The translations under genes and the position numbers were made by a program. This document shows, one piece after another, positions 1-7,123 of a stretch of DNA of 14,655 nt. Origin of the DNA: Rhodobacter sp. (lineage in GTDB: Bacteria > Pseudomonadota > Alphaproteobacteria > Rhodobacterales > Rhodobacteraceae); NCBI GenBank assembly GCA_013824055.1, contig PNNE01000447.1, positions 1 to 14,655 of the forward strand, in the 5' to 3' direction. The notes under the pieces are model-generated. The model did no database searches, was not told where the DNA came from, and saw only the letters and a program-made list of their open reading frames with translations. The first letter of the stretch is position 1. Every line of letters begins with the position of its first letter.

Positions 1-188
1 ATCACCGGCTGGCTGGAATCAAGCGCCCATTTGTGCAGACCCGTGGTCGCGTCATGGATGTCGCCGTCGAAGAACTGGCCGTGATCGGAAAAGTACATGA
101 TCTGCCCGATGGTCGAGCAGGCACATTTCGGCACGACCCGGTAGACGACGCTTTCGCTTTCCGTCATCCAGGTCCCGGGAAAGCCCAT
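1..188 (-). CDS. Sulfotransferase family protein, N-terminal part (runs off left edge)
   Basis: Sixty-two codons are visible from the ATG at 188 leftwards, and no stop is met before the window edge, so the C-terminal part is missing. The start is set by an AAGGGG ribosome site (202-197), 8 nt upstream. Residues 20-28 read PKCACSTIG, which resembles the 5'-phosphosulfate-binding loop (PKxACTSI-like) near the N-terminus of sulfotransferase family 2 enzymes; these move sulfate from PAPS to sugar hydroxyls. The beginning MGFPGTWMTESESVVYRVV is close to what I recall for short Rhodobacteraceae sulfotransferases, but no search was run. It is divergent from the glycosyltransferase at 336-1913, which suggests joint action on a glycan. 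The acceptor cannot be inferred. The family call rests mainly on one motif and on context. Confidence 0.66.
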   Translation of the reverse strand, partial: MGFPGTWMTESESVVYRVVPKCACSTIGQIMYFSDHGQFFDGDIHDATTGLHKWALDSSQPV

Positions 189-236
189 TCTGAAATCCCC
201 TTTTCCGGCCAGAACCCATTGACGCAGGTCTAAACT

Positions 237-253
237 TTGATTGCGGCAATCAA
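237..253. promoter_or_regulatory. Perfect 17-bp palindrome in divergent promoter region (candidate operator)
   Basis: The sequence is TTGATTGC-G-GCAATCAA, with two perfect 8-bp arms around one central base. It lies in the 147-bp space between the divergent sulfotransferase (start 188) and glycosyltransferase (start 336), about 49 nt and 83 nt from the two start codons. Such a site could bind a dimeric regulator controlling both genes. The half-sites resemble the FNR-type TTGAT/ATCAA but are separated by 7 rather than 4 bases, so it is not a standard FnrL box. Confidence 0.5.
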
Positions 254-264
254 GCAGACATATT
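237..264 (+). promoter_or_regulatory. Weak candidate sigma-70-type promoter for the glycosyltransferase
   Basis: TTGATT (237-242) and CATATT (259-264) are 16 bp apart, and each matches 4 of 6 bases of the -35 and -10 consensus. The -35 hexamer lies inside the 17-bp palindrome, so a protein bound there would block it. This is a by-eye match in a small AT-richer stretch and is tentative. Confidence 0.22.
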
Positions 265-335
265 CGGGCTTTTCAAGGAACGATGGGCCGGTTTAGGGAA
301 GGGGTGTCCCCAAGCGATTGCATGACCCGACCGAC

Positions 336-1913
336 ATGACGCAAATCGCCTTCATCCTGCTCTGTCACAAGGACCCCGAGGGGGTCGTCGCGCAGACATT
401 GCGGCTGACGGCCGCCGGGGATTGTGTGTCGATCCATTTCGACGCCCGGTCGAAGGCGGCGGATTTCGCCCGGATCCGGGCCGCGCTGGCCGGGAACCCG
501 CACGTGACCTTCGCCCACCGCCGCGTCAAGTGCGGCTGGGGCGAGTGGAGCCTGGTCGCGGCCACGCTGGAGGCCTTGCGTGCGGCGGTCGAGGATTTCC
601 CGGGGGCCACGCATTTCTACATGCTTTCGGGCGACTGCATGCCGATCAAGACGGCGGAATACATCCACGCGGCCCTGGAGCGGGACGATGCCGACCAGAT
701 CGAAAGCTTCGACTTCTACGGCTCGGGCTGGATCAAGACCGGCATCCAGGAAGAACGGCTGATCTACCGGCACTGGTTCAACGAGCGGCAGCGCAAGTGG
801 CTGTTCTACCGGTCGATCGAGGTGCAGAAGAAGCTGGGCCTTGCGCGCAAGGTGCCCGAGGATCTGAAGATCCGCATCGGCAGCCAGTGGTGGTGCCTGC
901 GCCGACGGACAGTCGAGGCGGTGCTGGACTTCGTGGACCGTCGCTCCGACGTGCGGCGGTTCTTTGCGACCACCTGGATCCCGGACGAGACGTTCTTCCA
1001 GACCCTCGTCGCCCATCTGGTGCCCGAACGCGAGATCCGGTCGCGCACGCTGACGTTCCTGATGTTCACCGACTACGGGATGCCGGTGACGTTTCACGAC
1101 GATCACCACGACATGCTGCTGGCGCAAGGCTTCCTGTTCGCGCGCAAGATCAGCCCCGATGCCCGGCAGTTGAAAGAGCGGCTGGGCGCGCTTTATGCCG
1201 AGACCGGGCGCGAGTTCGCGATCTCGGACGACGGGGCGCGGCAATTCGCCTATCTGACCCGGCGTGGGCGCGAGGGACGGCGGTTCGCCCAGCGGTTCTG
1301 GGAAGCGGAAGGCAGTCTTGGCCGCAGCCGGACGCTGCTGGTGGTGGCCTGCAAGAAATGGCACGTGGCCAAGCGGCTGGTCGAACGCGTGCGCGGGCAG
1401 ACCGGCCTGCCGGCGGTGGACTATCTTTTCAACGAGGAAGCGACGCCGCTGCCTGATCTGGGCGGGATCGAGCGGTCGGTCGAAAAGCGGATGCGGCATC
1501 GCCGGGCGCTGGTCCGGATGCTGTTCGAGCACTGGGACACCGACCGGCTTGTCCTTTGCGTCGATCCGGGCAGCATCGACCTGATCCAGGACTTCCGCCA
1601 GGACCGCTCGCAGCTGCGGCTTCTGGAAATCGACTGCATCTTCTCGGACGATTACCTGCTGGGTCACGCCCGGCGTGTCGGGCTGGCCGGGCCGCACACG
1701 CCAGAGGCGGCGTTGTCGCTCTTGCTGCCGACGATCCGGTATGATGTGAAGTTCGAAAGCGACCGGCTGCGCGACCTGGACCTTTCGGGCCATTACCGGA
1801 TAGTGCAGGGGGGCAGTGTCGACGACAACATGCAGGCGCTGGCGGCGTTCCTGGACATCCCGACCGACCAGGCGCGGGAGCTTGCTGCAACCGAATATCT
1901 ATTCGTGGATTGA
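336..1913 (+). CDS. Beta-1,6-N-acetylglucosaminyltransferase (GT14, core-2/I-branching type) with C-terminal DUF5928-like region
   Basis: The product is 525 aa. The N-terminal half carries the GT14 landmarks in order: HFDARSK (34-40), CGWGEWSLVAATLEAL (66-81), FYMLSGDCMP (94-103), GSQWWCLRR (182-190) and PDETFFQT (216-223). These fit an inverting transferase moving GlcNAc from UDP-GlcNAc to a sugar acceptor. The C-terminal half from about residue 330 (SRTLLVVACKKWHVAKRL onward) is a separate region that I assign to the DUF5928-type extension of Rhodobacteraceae homologues; its role is unknown. There is no signal peptide or membrane helix, so it probably acts in the cytoplasm on a lipid-linked or nascent glycan. 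The ATG at 336 is chosen because MTQIAFILLCHKDPEG matches the family start. An in-frame TTG at 318 would add six residues, and neither has a strong ribosome site. The sulfotransferase is divergent and a HIT gene follows 5 bp after the stop. Confidence 0.88.
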   Translation: MTQIAFILLCHKDPEGVVAQTLRLTAAGDCVSIHFDARSKAADFARIRAALAGNPHVTFAHRRVKCGWGEWSLVAATLEALRAAVEDFPGATHFYMLSGDCMPIKTAEYIHAALERDDADQIESFDFYGSGWIKTGIQEERLIYRHWFNERQRKWLFYRSIEVQKKLGLARKVPEDLKIRIGSQWWCLRRRTVEAVLDFVDRRSDVRRFFATTWIPDETFFQTLVAHLVPEREIRSRTLTFLMFTDYGMPVTFHDDHHDMLLAQGFLFARKISPDARQLKERLGALYAETGREFAISDDGARQFAYLTRRGREGRRFAQRFWEAEGSLGRSRTLLVVACKKWHVAKRLVERVRGQTGLPAVDYLFNEEATPLPDLGGIERSVEKRMRHRRALVRMLFEHWDTDRLVLCVDPGSIDLIQDFRQDRSQLRLLEIDCIFSDDYLLGHARRVGLAGPHTPEAALSLLLPTIRYDVKFESDRLRDLDLSGHYRIVQGGSVDDNMQALAAFLDIPTDQARELAATEYLFVD

Positions 1914-1918
1914 ACGAC

Positions 1919-2290
1919 ATGGGCTGGAATTATGATCCGACAAACATCTTCGCCCGCATCCTGCGCGGCGAGATCCCGAACAAGACGGTGATGGAGACGC
2001 CGCACACTCTGGTGTTCCACGACATCCGCCCGCAGGCCCCGGTCCATGTGCTGGCGGTCCCGAAGGGGGCCTATGTCAGCCTGGACCATTTCGCCGCCGA
2101 GGCCTCGGCCGAGGAGCTGGTCGATTTCCACCGCACCGTCGCCAAGGTCTGCGCGATCCTGGGGCTGACCGGGCCGGACGGGTTTCGTGCGATCACAAAC
2201 GCGGGCGCGCACGGGTTGCAGGAAGTCCCGCATTACCATCTGCACATCCTGGGTGGCCGGGTGCTGGGACGGCTGGTCGAGCCGGACTGA
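1919..2290 (+). CDS. HIT (histidine triad) family protein, HINT-like
   Basis: The product is 123 aa, about the normal length for a HINT-type nucleoside phosphoramidase or nucleotide hydrolase. The family opening is NIFARILRGEIPNKTV (9-24), and the active-site triad HYHLHILGG lies at 105-113, with H107 as the expected nucleophile. Such proteins hydrolyse AMP-lysine or other aminoacyl- and phosphoramidate-linked AMP in the cytoplasm. The ATG at 1919 is chosen because it puts the start where homologues usually begin. A TTG at 1910, overlapping the previous stop as TTGA, would add three residues and would give translational coupling. No clear Shine-Dalgarno sequence precedes either. It probably shares a transcript with the glycosyltransferase; a functional link between them is not evident. 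Confidence 0.9.
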   Translation: MGWNYDPTNIFARILRGEIPNKTVMETPHTLVFHDIRPQAPVHVLAVPKGAYVSLDHFAAEASAEELVDFHRTVAKVCAILGLTGPDGFRAITNAGAHGLQEVPHYHLHILGGRVLGRLVEPD

Positions 2291-2394
2291 TTGCGCAAAC
2301 TTCGGGTCGCGCGGTCCAATTGCTTCCAGGCCGGATCGAGCGCCAGGTTCGGGCGGCTTTCTGATCTTGCGGCTGGCCGCCGCAGGTCTTTTCA

Positions 2395-2425
2395 CTCGGC
2401 CTTGCGCGAAGTGCGCAAGACCGAG
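2395..2425. terminator. Strong stem-loop between convergent genes (possible bidirectional transcription end)
   Basis: The arms are CTCGG-c-CTTGCGC and GCGCAAG-a-CCGAG around the loop GAAGT, giving 12 base pairs with one C/A mismatch. It lies 105 nt after the HIT stop and 210 nt beyond the polA stop, where a transcript end is expected for both. No U-tract follows, so it is not a canonical intrinsic terminator; it may be an RNA-stabilising 3' hairpin or work with Rho. Confidence 0.4.
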
Positions 2426-2431
2426 GCTGAT

Positions 2432-2474
2432 GGGGCGCTGCCCCAAACCCCGGGATATTTGGAGCCAGGTGAAA
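2432..2474. repeat. Probable dispersed intergenic repeat with GGGGC/GCCCC hairpin and CCCCGGGATATTTGGAG segment
   Basis: GGGGC-GCT-GCCCC (2432-2444) is followed by AAACCCCGGGATATTTGG and then AGCCAGGTGAAAG. I recall very similar strings recurring between genes in Rhodobacterales genomes, and a related CCGGGATACTT core appears in this window at 9039-9048. Only one full copy is here, so calling it a repeat rests on memory and partial similarity. Confidence 0.35.
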
Positions 2475-2634
2475 GGTCCTTGTCCGCCCTGCGGGTCGCC
2501 CGCGTCCCGGGCTTTCGGCCTGCAGTCCGGGCTGCGTCGCGCCAGCAGCATGCCGCGTTCGTCGTTGCCGGCCTAGACGGTGGCGGCATCCTTGCGGCAG
2601 GTCGATGTGCGGGGCGCGGTCCCAGAAGTCCGGA

Positions 2635-5466
2635 TCAATGCGCCTCGGCCCAGTTCTTGCCCGTGCCGGCCTCCACCGCGAGGTGGACCTTGAGCGAGAC
2701 CGCGGGGGCGGAGGCCTGCTCCATCACCTGCCTGGCGACGGGGATCAGGCGGTCGGCGTCGGCCTCGGCCACTTCGAAGAGCAGTTCGTCGTGGACTTGC
2801 AGCAGCATCCTGGCGTCAAGGTCCCTGATCGCTGCGGGCATCCGGATCATCGCGCGGCGGATGACGTCGGCAGCGGTGCCCTGGATGGGGGCATTGATGG
2901 CGGCGCGTTTGGCGAAACCGGCGCCGGGGCCGCGTGCGTTGATCTCGGGCGTGTTGATCTTGCGGCCAAAGAGGGTTTGGACGTAGCCGTTGGCTTGCGC
3001 GAATTTGACCGTTTCGGACATGTATTCCTTGATGCCGGGGAAGCGTTCGAAGTAGCGGTCGATGAAGCCCTGCGCCTCGGCCCTTGGGATGCGCAGGTTG
3101 CGGGCGAGGCCGAAGCCGGAAATGCCGTAGATCACGCCGAAGTTGATCGCCTTGGCCTTGCGGCGGATGTCGCTGGTCATCTGGTCCAGGGGGACATTGA
3201 ACATCTCGGACGCAGTCAGCGCGTGGATGTCGATGCCGTCCTCGAAGGCGCGGCGCAGTTCCGGGATGTCGGCGATATGGGCCAGGATGCGCAGCTCGAT
3301 CTGGCTATAGTCGAGGCTGACCAGCACCCGGCCCGGCGGCGCGACAAAGGCCTCGCGGATGCGGCGGCCTTCCTCGGTGCGGACGGGGATGTTCTGCAGG
3401 TTCGGGTCGGTCGAGGCCAGCCGCCCGGTGTTGGCCCCGGCGATGGAGTAGCTGGTATGGACGCGGCCGGTGTCGGGGTTGATCGCCAGTTGCAGCGCGT
3501 CGGTGTAGGTGGATTTCAGCTTGGCGATCTGGCGCCAGTCCAGGATGCGCGCGGCAAGTTGCGCGCCGGTCGGATGGTCCTCCAGCGTGGTGATGTCTTC
3601 CAGGATGTCGGCGCCGGTGCCATAGGCGCCGGTCTTGCCCTTCTCGCCACCGGGGATCTGCAGGCGGTCGAACAGGATCTCGCCCAACTGCTTGGGCGAG
3701 CCGACGTTGAACTTTTCGCCCGCGATCTGATGGATCTCTTCCTCAAGCTGGACCAGCTTCTGCGCGAAGGCGTTGGACATGCGGTTGAGGGTGTCGCGGT
3801 CGACCTGGATGCCGGCCATCTCCATGTCGGCCAGCACGGGAACCAGCGGGCGTTCGAGGGTCTCGTAGACGGTGGTGACGCGGGCCCGGTGCAGCTGCGG
3901 CTTGAAGTGCTGCCAGAGGCGAAGGGTGACATCGGCGTCTTCGGCGGCGTATTTCACCGCATCCTCGATGGCGACCTTGTCGAAGGTGACCTGGGATTTG
4001 CCCGATCCGAGCAGCGTCTTGATCGGGATCGGCCTGTGGCCGAGGTAGCGGTCGGAAAGCTCGTCCATGCCGTGGTTGTGCAGGCCTGCATGCATCGCGT
4101 AGGACATGAGCATGGTGTCGTCCAGGGGGGTGATGCGGACCCCAAGGCGGGCGATCTTCCAGTCGTATTTCATGTTCTGGCCGATCTTCAGGATCGACGG
4201 GTCTTCCAGGACGGGCCGCAGCGCGTTCAGCGTCTCGGTCACGGTCAGCTGGTCGGGGGCGCGTGCGGTTGCCCCGAAAAGGTCGCCGCCCCCGGTGGTG
4301 TGGGCAAGCGGGATATAGGCGGCGCGGCCGGGGTCGACGGCCAGCGAGATGCCGACAAGTTCGGCGCGCATCTCGTCGAGGCTGGTGGTTTCGGTGTCGA
4401 TGGCGACCTGGCCGACCTCGCGGATGCGGTCCAGCCAGCGGGTGAGGGTCGCAAGGTCACGGATGCATTCGTAGCCGGCGGTGTCGAAGGGCAGCCGCTC
4501 GTCGTGCGCCTGCGGCTTCTCCTCGCGAGGCGGGGTGACCTGAAGCTGCGAGGTTTCGGGCAGAGCGGGCGGGGCGATGCCGAGCTTGTCGGCGACGCGC
4601 TTCGTCAGAGTGCGGAATTCCATCCGGGTCAGGAAATCCATGACCTTCTCGGGGTCCGGCAGGCGGATCTCCAGATCGTCCAGCGCCACATCCAGGGGCG
4701 TGTCGTCCTTCAGCGTGACCAGCTGGCGCGAGAGGCGGATCTTTTCGGCGTTGTCCAGCAGCGCCTCTCGCCGCTTGGGCTGCCTGATCTCGGCAGCGCG
4801 GGCCAGAAGCGTGTCAAGGTCGCCGTATTCGTTGATCAGGAGGGCGGCGGTCTTCAGCCCGATGCCTGGCGCGCCGGGGATGTTGTCCACGCTGTCGCCG
4901 GCAAGCGATTGCACGTCGATCACGCGCGCCGGGGGAACGCCGAACTTCTCGATCACCTCATCGGGGCCGATGGCCCTGGTCTTCATCGGGTCGAACATGT
5001 CGATGCCGGGGCCGATCAGCTGCATCAGGTCCTTGTCCGAGGAGATGATGGTGCAGCTGCCGCCCGCCGCGACCGCCCGGCGGGCAAGGGTGGCGATGAT
5101 GTCGTCGGCCTCAAAGCCCTCGGTTTCCAGGCAGGCGACGTTGAAGGCGCGGGTGGCTTCGCGGGTCAGCGGGAACTGCGGGCGCAGGTCCTCGGGCAGG
5201 TCGGGGCGGTTGGCCTTGTATTCGGGGTAAAGCGCGTTGCGGAAGGTGGTGGCGGAATGGTCGAAGACCACGGCGAGGTGCGTCGCGGCCTTGCCGTTCG
5301 TGGTGGCGCGCGACATCTCGTTCCACAGGATGTTGCAGAAGCCCGCCACAGCCCCCACCGGCAACCCGTCCGACTTGCGCGTCAGCGGCGGCAGCGCGTG
5401 GTAGGCGCGGAAGATATAGGCCGAGCCGTCGATGAGGTGCAGGTGGTGGCCGTTGCCGAAGGTCAT
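2635..5466 (-). CDS. polA: DNA polymerase I (5' nuclease, 3'-5' proofreading exonuclease, polymerase)
   Basis: The product is 943 aa, close to E. coli Pol I (928 aa), and all three domains look intact. The 5' nuclease (about 1-300) has D13, D69, the EADD cluster (119-122), SSDKD (142-146), GDSVDN (190-195) and the helix-hairpin-helix PGIGLKTA. The proofreading domain has Exo I D357/E359 (AIDTET), Exo II NMKYD (D435) and Exo III YAAED (Y506, D510). The polymerase has motif A LDYSQIELR (D719), motif B RRKAKAINFGVIYG (R768, K772, F776, Y780) and motif C QVHDE (H892, D893, E894). It fills gaps and removes RNA primers during replication and repair. The ATG at 5466 is chosen for GGGAGA (5477-5472) 5 nt upstream and for MTFGNGHHLHLIDGSAYIFR; the open frame continues 16 codons further upstream without support. 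A DUF2459 gene lies 51 bp upstream on the same strand and may share its transcript. Confidence 0.98.
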   Translation of the reverse strand: MTFGNGHHLHLIDGSAYIFRAYHALPPLTRKSDGLPVGAVAGFCNILWNEMSRATTNGKAATHLAVVFDHSATTFRNALYPEYKANRPDLPEDLRPQFPLTREATRAFNVACLETEGFEADDIIATLARRAVAAGGSCTIISSDKDLMQLIGPGIDMFDPMKTRAIGPDEVIEKFGVPPARVIDVQSLAGDSVDNIPGAPGIGLKTAALLINEYGDLDTLLARAAEIRQPKRREALLDNAEKIRLSRQLVTLKDDTPLDVALDDLEIRLPDPEKVMDFLTRMEFRTLTKRVADKLGIAPPALPETSQLQVTPPREEKPQAHDERLPFDTAGYECIRDLATLTRWLDRIREVGQVAIDTETTSLDEMRAELVGISLAVDPGRAAYIPLAHTTGGGDLFGATARAPDQLTVTETLNALRPVLEDPSILKIGQNMKYDWKIARLGVRITPLDDTMLMSYAMHAGLHNHGMDELSDRYLGHRPIPIKTLLGSGKSQVTFDKVAIEDAVKYAAEDADVTLRLWQHFKPQLHRARVTTVYETLERPLVPVLADMEMAGIQVDRDTLNRMSNAFAQKLVQLEEEIHQIAGEKFNVGSPKQLGEILFDRLQIPGGEKGKTGAYGTGADILEDITTLEDHPTGAQLAARILDWRQIAKLKSTYTDALQLAINPDTGRVHTSYSIAGANTGRLASTDPNLQNIPVRTEEGRRIREAFVAPPGRVLVSLDYSQIELRILAHIADIPELRRAFEDGIDIHALTASEMFNVPLDQMTSDIRRKAKAINFGVIYGISGFGLARNLRIPRAEAQGFIDRYFERFPGIKEYMSETVKFAQANGYVQTLFGRKINTPEINARGPGAGFAKRAAINAPIQGTAADVIRRAMIRMPAAIRDLDARMLLQVHDELLFEVAEADADRLIPVARQVMEQASAPAVSLKVHLAVEAGTGKNWAEAH

Positions 5467-5517
5467 GGTCGTCTCCCGAGTCTGGTCGGACGTAGTGGCA
5501 GAAGGCAGGGGCAAGGG

Positions 5518-6186
5518 CTACCCGGTTTGATCGCTCAGGTGCCGGTCAAGAGCGAGGCTGACCGACCAGTTGGCAGGAGTCCAGAGGCCGAAGGGAATGC
5601 CCGAAGCGCGCAGCGTCTCGCCCAGCCAGACGTTGCAGGTGCGGAACAGGTGAAACCGCCCGTGGGCGGGGAAGAAGGCGTCAGAGCCGGTGAAGCCAGG
5701 GTGGTTCAGCCGCGTTTCGCTGGCGATGTTGGCGGCGGTTTCGGCAAGCAGCGCCTGGAACTGCGCGTCGGACAGCTGCAGGAAGCGCAGGTTTTCGAGG
5801 GGTGGCAGATGCCCGATGGCGTCAAGCCTGATGACGGCCTCGTCGCCGAGGGCCGCGCTCAGGACGGCACTGGCAGAGATGTCGGCATAGGTTCCGGCGG
5901 TGGTGTAGAAGGCGGCAGCGCCCCAGCCGAAGATCAGCCACCGGGCTTCGGGGTGGTTGAGCGGGACGCCTGCGGCCTGGGCAAAGGCAAAGCGGGTGCG
6001 GGTCTCGGGCGTGAGGGGAAAGAGGATGTCGGTGTGGATCGGTCCTTGCAGCAGGCCGATCCAGTGCGCGGGCGGGCCGGACAGGTCTGGTCCGGGGCCG
6101 CGGATCAGCGGCAGCAGGGCCGAGGCCAGAAGGTAGAGGACCGGCACCGCCAGTGTCAGGACGATCAGTCGAAGAACGCGGCGCAT
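5518..6186 (-). CDS. DUF2459 / TIGR02117-family protein, membrane-anchored
   Basis: The product is 222 aa. Residues 5-28 form one hydrophobic helix (LRLIVLTLAVPVLYLLASALL) after two arginines, so it is probably an inner-membrane anchor or uncleaved signal with the rest in the periplasm. Family landmarks are HTDILFPL (51-58), WLIFGWGAAAFY (83-94) and TCNVWLGETLRASG (183-196). The paired His51 and Cys184-Asn recall papain-like NlpC/YiiX-type hydrolases, but that is inference; the family's function is not established, although some members sit near urease genes. The start is fixed by AGGAAA (6197-6192) 5 nt before the ATG. It ends 51 bp before polA on the same strand, so polA may be transcribed partly from its promoter. 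No metabolic link to polA is apparent. Confidence 0.85.
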   Translation of the reverse strand: MRRVLRLIVLTLAVPVLYLLASALLPLIRGPGPDLSGPPAHWIGLLQGPIHTDILFPLTPETRTRFAFAQAAGVPLNHPEARWLIFGWGAAAFYTTAGTYADISASAVLSAALGDEAVIRLDAIGHLPPLENLRFLQLSDAQFQALLAETAANIASETRLNHPGFTGSDAFFPAHGRFHLFRTCNVWLGETLRASGIPFGLWTPANWSVSLALDRHLSDQTG

Positions 6187-6532
6187 GCTGGTTTCCTGGG
6201 TTGCACTGCCGGGATGCTGGCATGAGTTGTGCGGATGCAAAAGGTGGGAAGGTCCGGATGCGGGGGGTCGGGCGTGCTGTCGCCGGTCTGCTGCCAGGGG
6301 AGGGGCCGGCCTGGCCTGCTGGCGCCGCCGCAATCCGGGACGGCTGGCGCCCAGGGCCCCGCAGGCCGGGCACCTGATCGGTGATCCTGCCTGGGGCGCG
6401 GGTGCCGCGGTGCCGGGGGCTTGACGGGCGGTCTGCCGCGGCGCATGGTTCGGCCATGCTGCACCTGATGATCCCCGTCTCGTTTTATTGGACCTGCGCC
6501 ACATAGGCGGCAGGGCAGCGTTTCACGACCGA

Positions 6533-6577
6533 AACCAACTCCCACGAAGCCGCCCGCGAGGGTTCGGCCAGTTGGTT
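6533..6577 (+). other. Long stem-loop in the leader of the GNAT gene
   Basis: AACCAACT (6533-6540) pairs perfectly with AGTTGGTT (6570-6577) across 29 nt. Inside, CGAA (6545-6548) can pair with TTCG (6563-6566) and CC with GG (6550-6551/6560-6561). The structure ends 48 nt before the GNAT start codon and is followed directly by the poly-C tracts. It may be a leader RNA structure; a function is not shown. Confidence 0.35.
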
Positions 6578-6585
6578 GACAGGTT

Positions 6586-6609
6586 CCCCCCCCCTCGCCG
6601 GCCCCCCCC
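6586..6609 (+). repeat. Two homopolymeric C tracts (C9 and C8) upstream of GNAT gene
   Basis: Nine C's at 6586-6594 and eight at 6602-6609 are separated by TCGCCGG. They lie outside the coding region and end 16 nt before the ATG, directly before the ribosome site (AAGGAA, 6613-6618). Such runs can change length by slipped-strand replication and are also error-prone in sequencing. Confidence 0.8.
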
Positions 6610-6625
6610 GCGAAGGAAACCGAAG

Positions 6626-7120
6626 ATGTCTGTCGCCACGCCCAGCCTCAATCCCGCCCCCGCGCCTGCCCCTGCCGTCACCGTCCGCCTTGCCACACCG
6701 GACGACTTGCCCGAAACCCACCGGATGCTGATCGCCCTGGCCGCCCGGACAGGCGCACAGGTCCGGATCACTCCGCCCGTCCTGGCGCGGATCGCGCTGG
6801 AGGGCCGCGCCGCGCGGCTGCTGGTCGCGCAACGCACGGACAGCCCGCAGCGCCATCCGGTCGGGTTCGCGCTGCTTCTGGTCGGGCGCAACATGGTGGC
6901 GGGGGCGGATTGGGGCTTTGTCGAGCAGCTTTACGTGCAGGAGCCCGACCGCAAGCGCGGCATTGGCCGGGCTTTGCTGGCTGCGGCGCGGCAGATGGCG
7001 GCCAGGGCCGGGTGTCAGGGGGTGACGATCAGCTCGCAGCCCGAGATCGATGGGTCGGCGCTGGTCTGGCGGGCGCTGGGGCTGGACCTGTCCGAAGCGC
7101 CGCGATTTGCGGCGGAGTAA
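6626..7120 (+). CDS. GNAT-family N-acetyltransferase
   Basis: The product is 164 aa, a usual single-domain GNAT length. After an Ala/Pro-rich N-terminal tail (PAPAPAPA, 10-17) comes the beta-1 segment VTVRLATPDDLPETHRML. The acetyl-CoA pyrophosphate loop is R109-K-R-G-I-G (RxxGxG) in LYVQEPDRKRGIGRALL, followed by the helix that caps it and VTISSQPEIDGSALVWRALGL, typical of motif B. It transfers acetyl from acetyl-CoA to an amine; the acceptor is unknown. The ATG at 6626 is chosen for AAGGAA 7 nt upstream. The frame stays open upstream to 6488, but that extension is Pro/Arg-rich and unconvincing. The stop lies 3 bp from the stop of the convergent zinc-finger gene. Confidence 0.9.
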   Translation: MSVATPSLNPAPAPAPAVTVRLATPDDLPETHRMLIALAARTGAQVRITPPVLARIALEGRAARLLVAQRTDSPQRHPVGFALLLVGRNMVAGADWGFVEQLYVQEPDRKRGIGRALLAAARQMAARAGCQGVTISSQPEIDGSALVWRALGLDLSEAPRFAAE

Positions 7121-7123
7121 GCG

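Larger units (their letters stand above)
2291..2634. other. Non-coding spacer between convergent HIT and polA genes
   Basis: This 344-bp stretch separates two convergent stop codons. Open frames across it give low-complexity Arg/Ala/Pro-rich translations with no recognisable motif, so I see no gene. It holds a long hairpin at 2395-2425, a GC hairpin plus repeat-like segment at 2432-2474, and a short hairpin GCGGG-TCG-CCCGC at 2491-2503. No T-tract follows any of them on either strand. Confidence 0.7.
6187..6625. other. 439-bp divergent spacer between DUF2459 gene and GNAT gene
   Basis: No convincing gene is seen. It holds a small palindrome GCATGG-TTCGG-CCATGC (6443-6459), an 8-bp inverted repeat (6533-6577) and two poly-C tracts just before the GNAT start. 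A TTGACG at 6421-6426 has only a poor -10 (CATGGT) 17 bp later, so no promoter is called. Confidence 0.6.

Noticed and set aside
237..253. FnrL (FNR/Crp-type) binding site
   Set aside because: The half-sites TTGAT and ATCAA are present but separated by 7 bases instead of 4, so the standard dimer geometry does not fit.
273..1793. A 506-aa minus-strand open frame opposite the glycosyltransferase
   Set aside because: The plus-strand GT14 motifs are unambiguous; the minus frame is Arg/Pro/Gln-rich shadow sequence.
2291..2986. A plus-strand open frame starting right after the HIT stop
   Set aside because: It starts at TTG without a ribosome site, runs into antisense polA and gives low-complexity sequence.
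2605..6225. A 1206-aa open frame on the plus strand antisense to polA and the DUF2459 gene
   Set aside because: polA motifs are complete on the other strand. The antisense translation is Gly/Val/Asp-rich, has no domain, and spans two unrelated genes.
6533..6577. tRNA-like fold (GGTTCGGCC resembles a T-arm)
   Set aside because: No acceptor stem, anticodon arm or 3' CCA of the right spacing can be drawn.
6485..6856. Minus-strand frame ending ELVSVVKRCPAAYVAQVQ in the GNAT leader
   Set aside because: The last residues look protein-like, but the upstream part is antisense to the GNAT coding region and no start or family can be assigned. At most it is a remnant.
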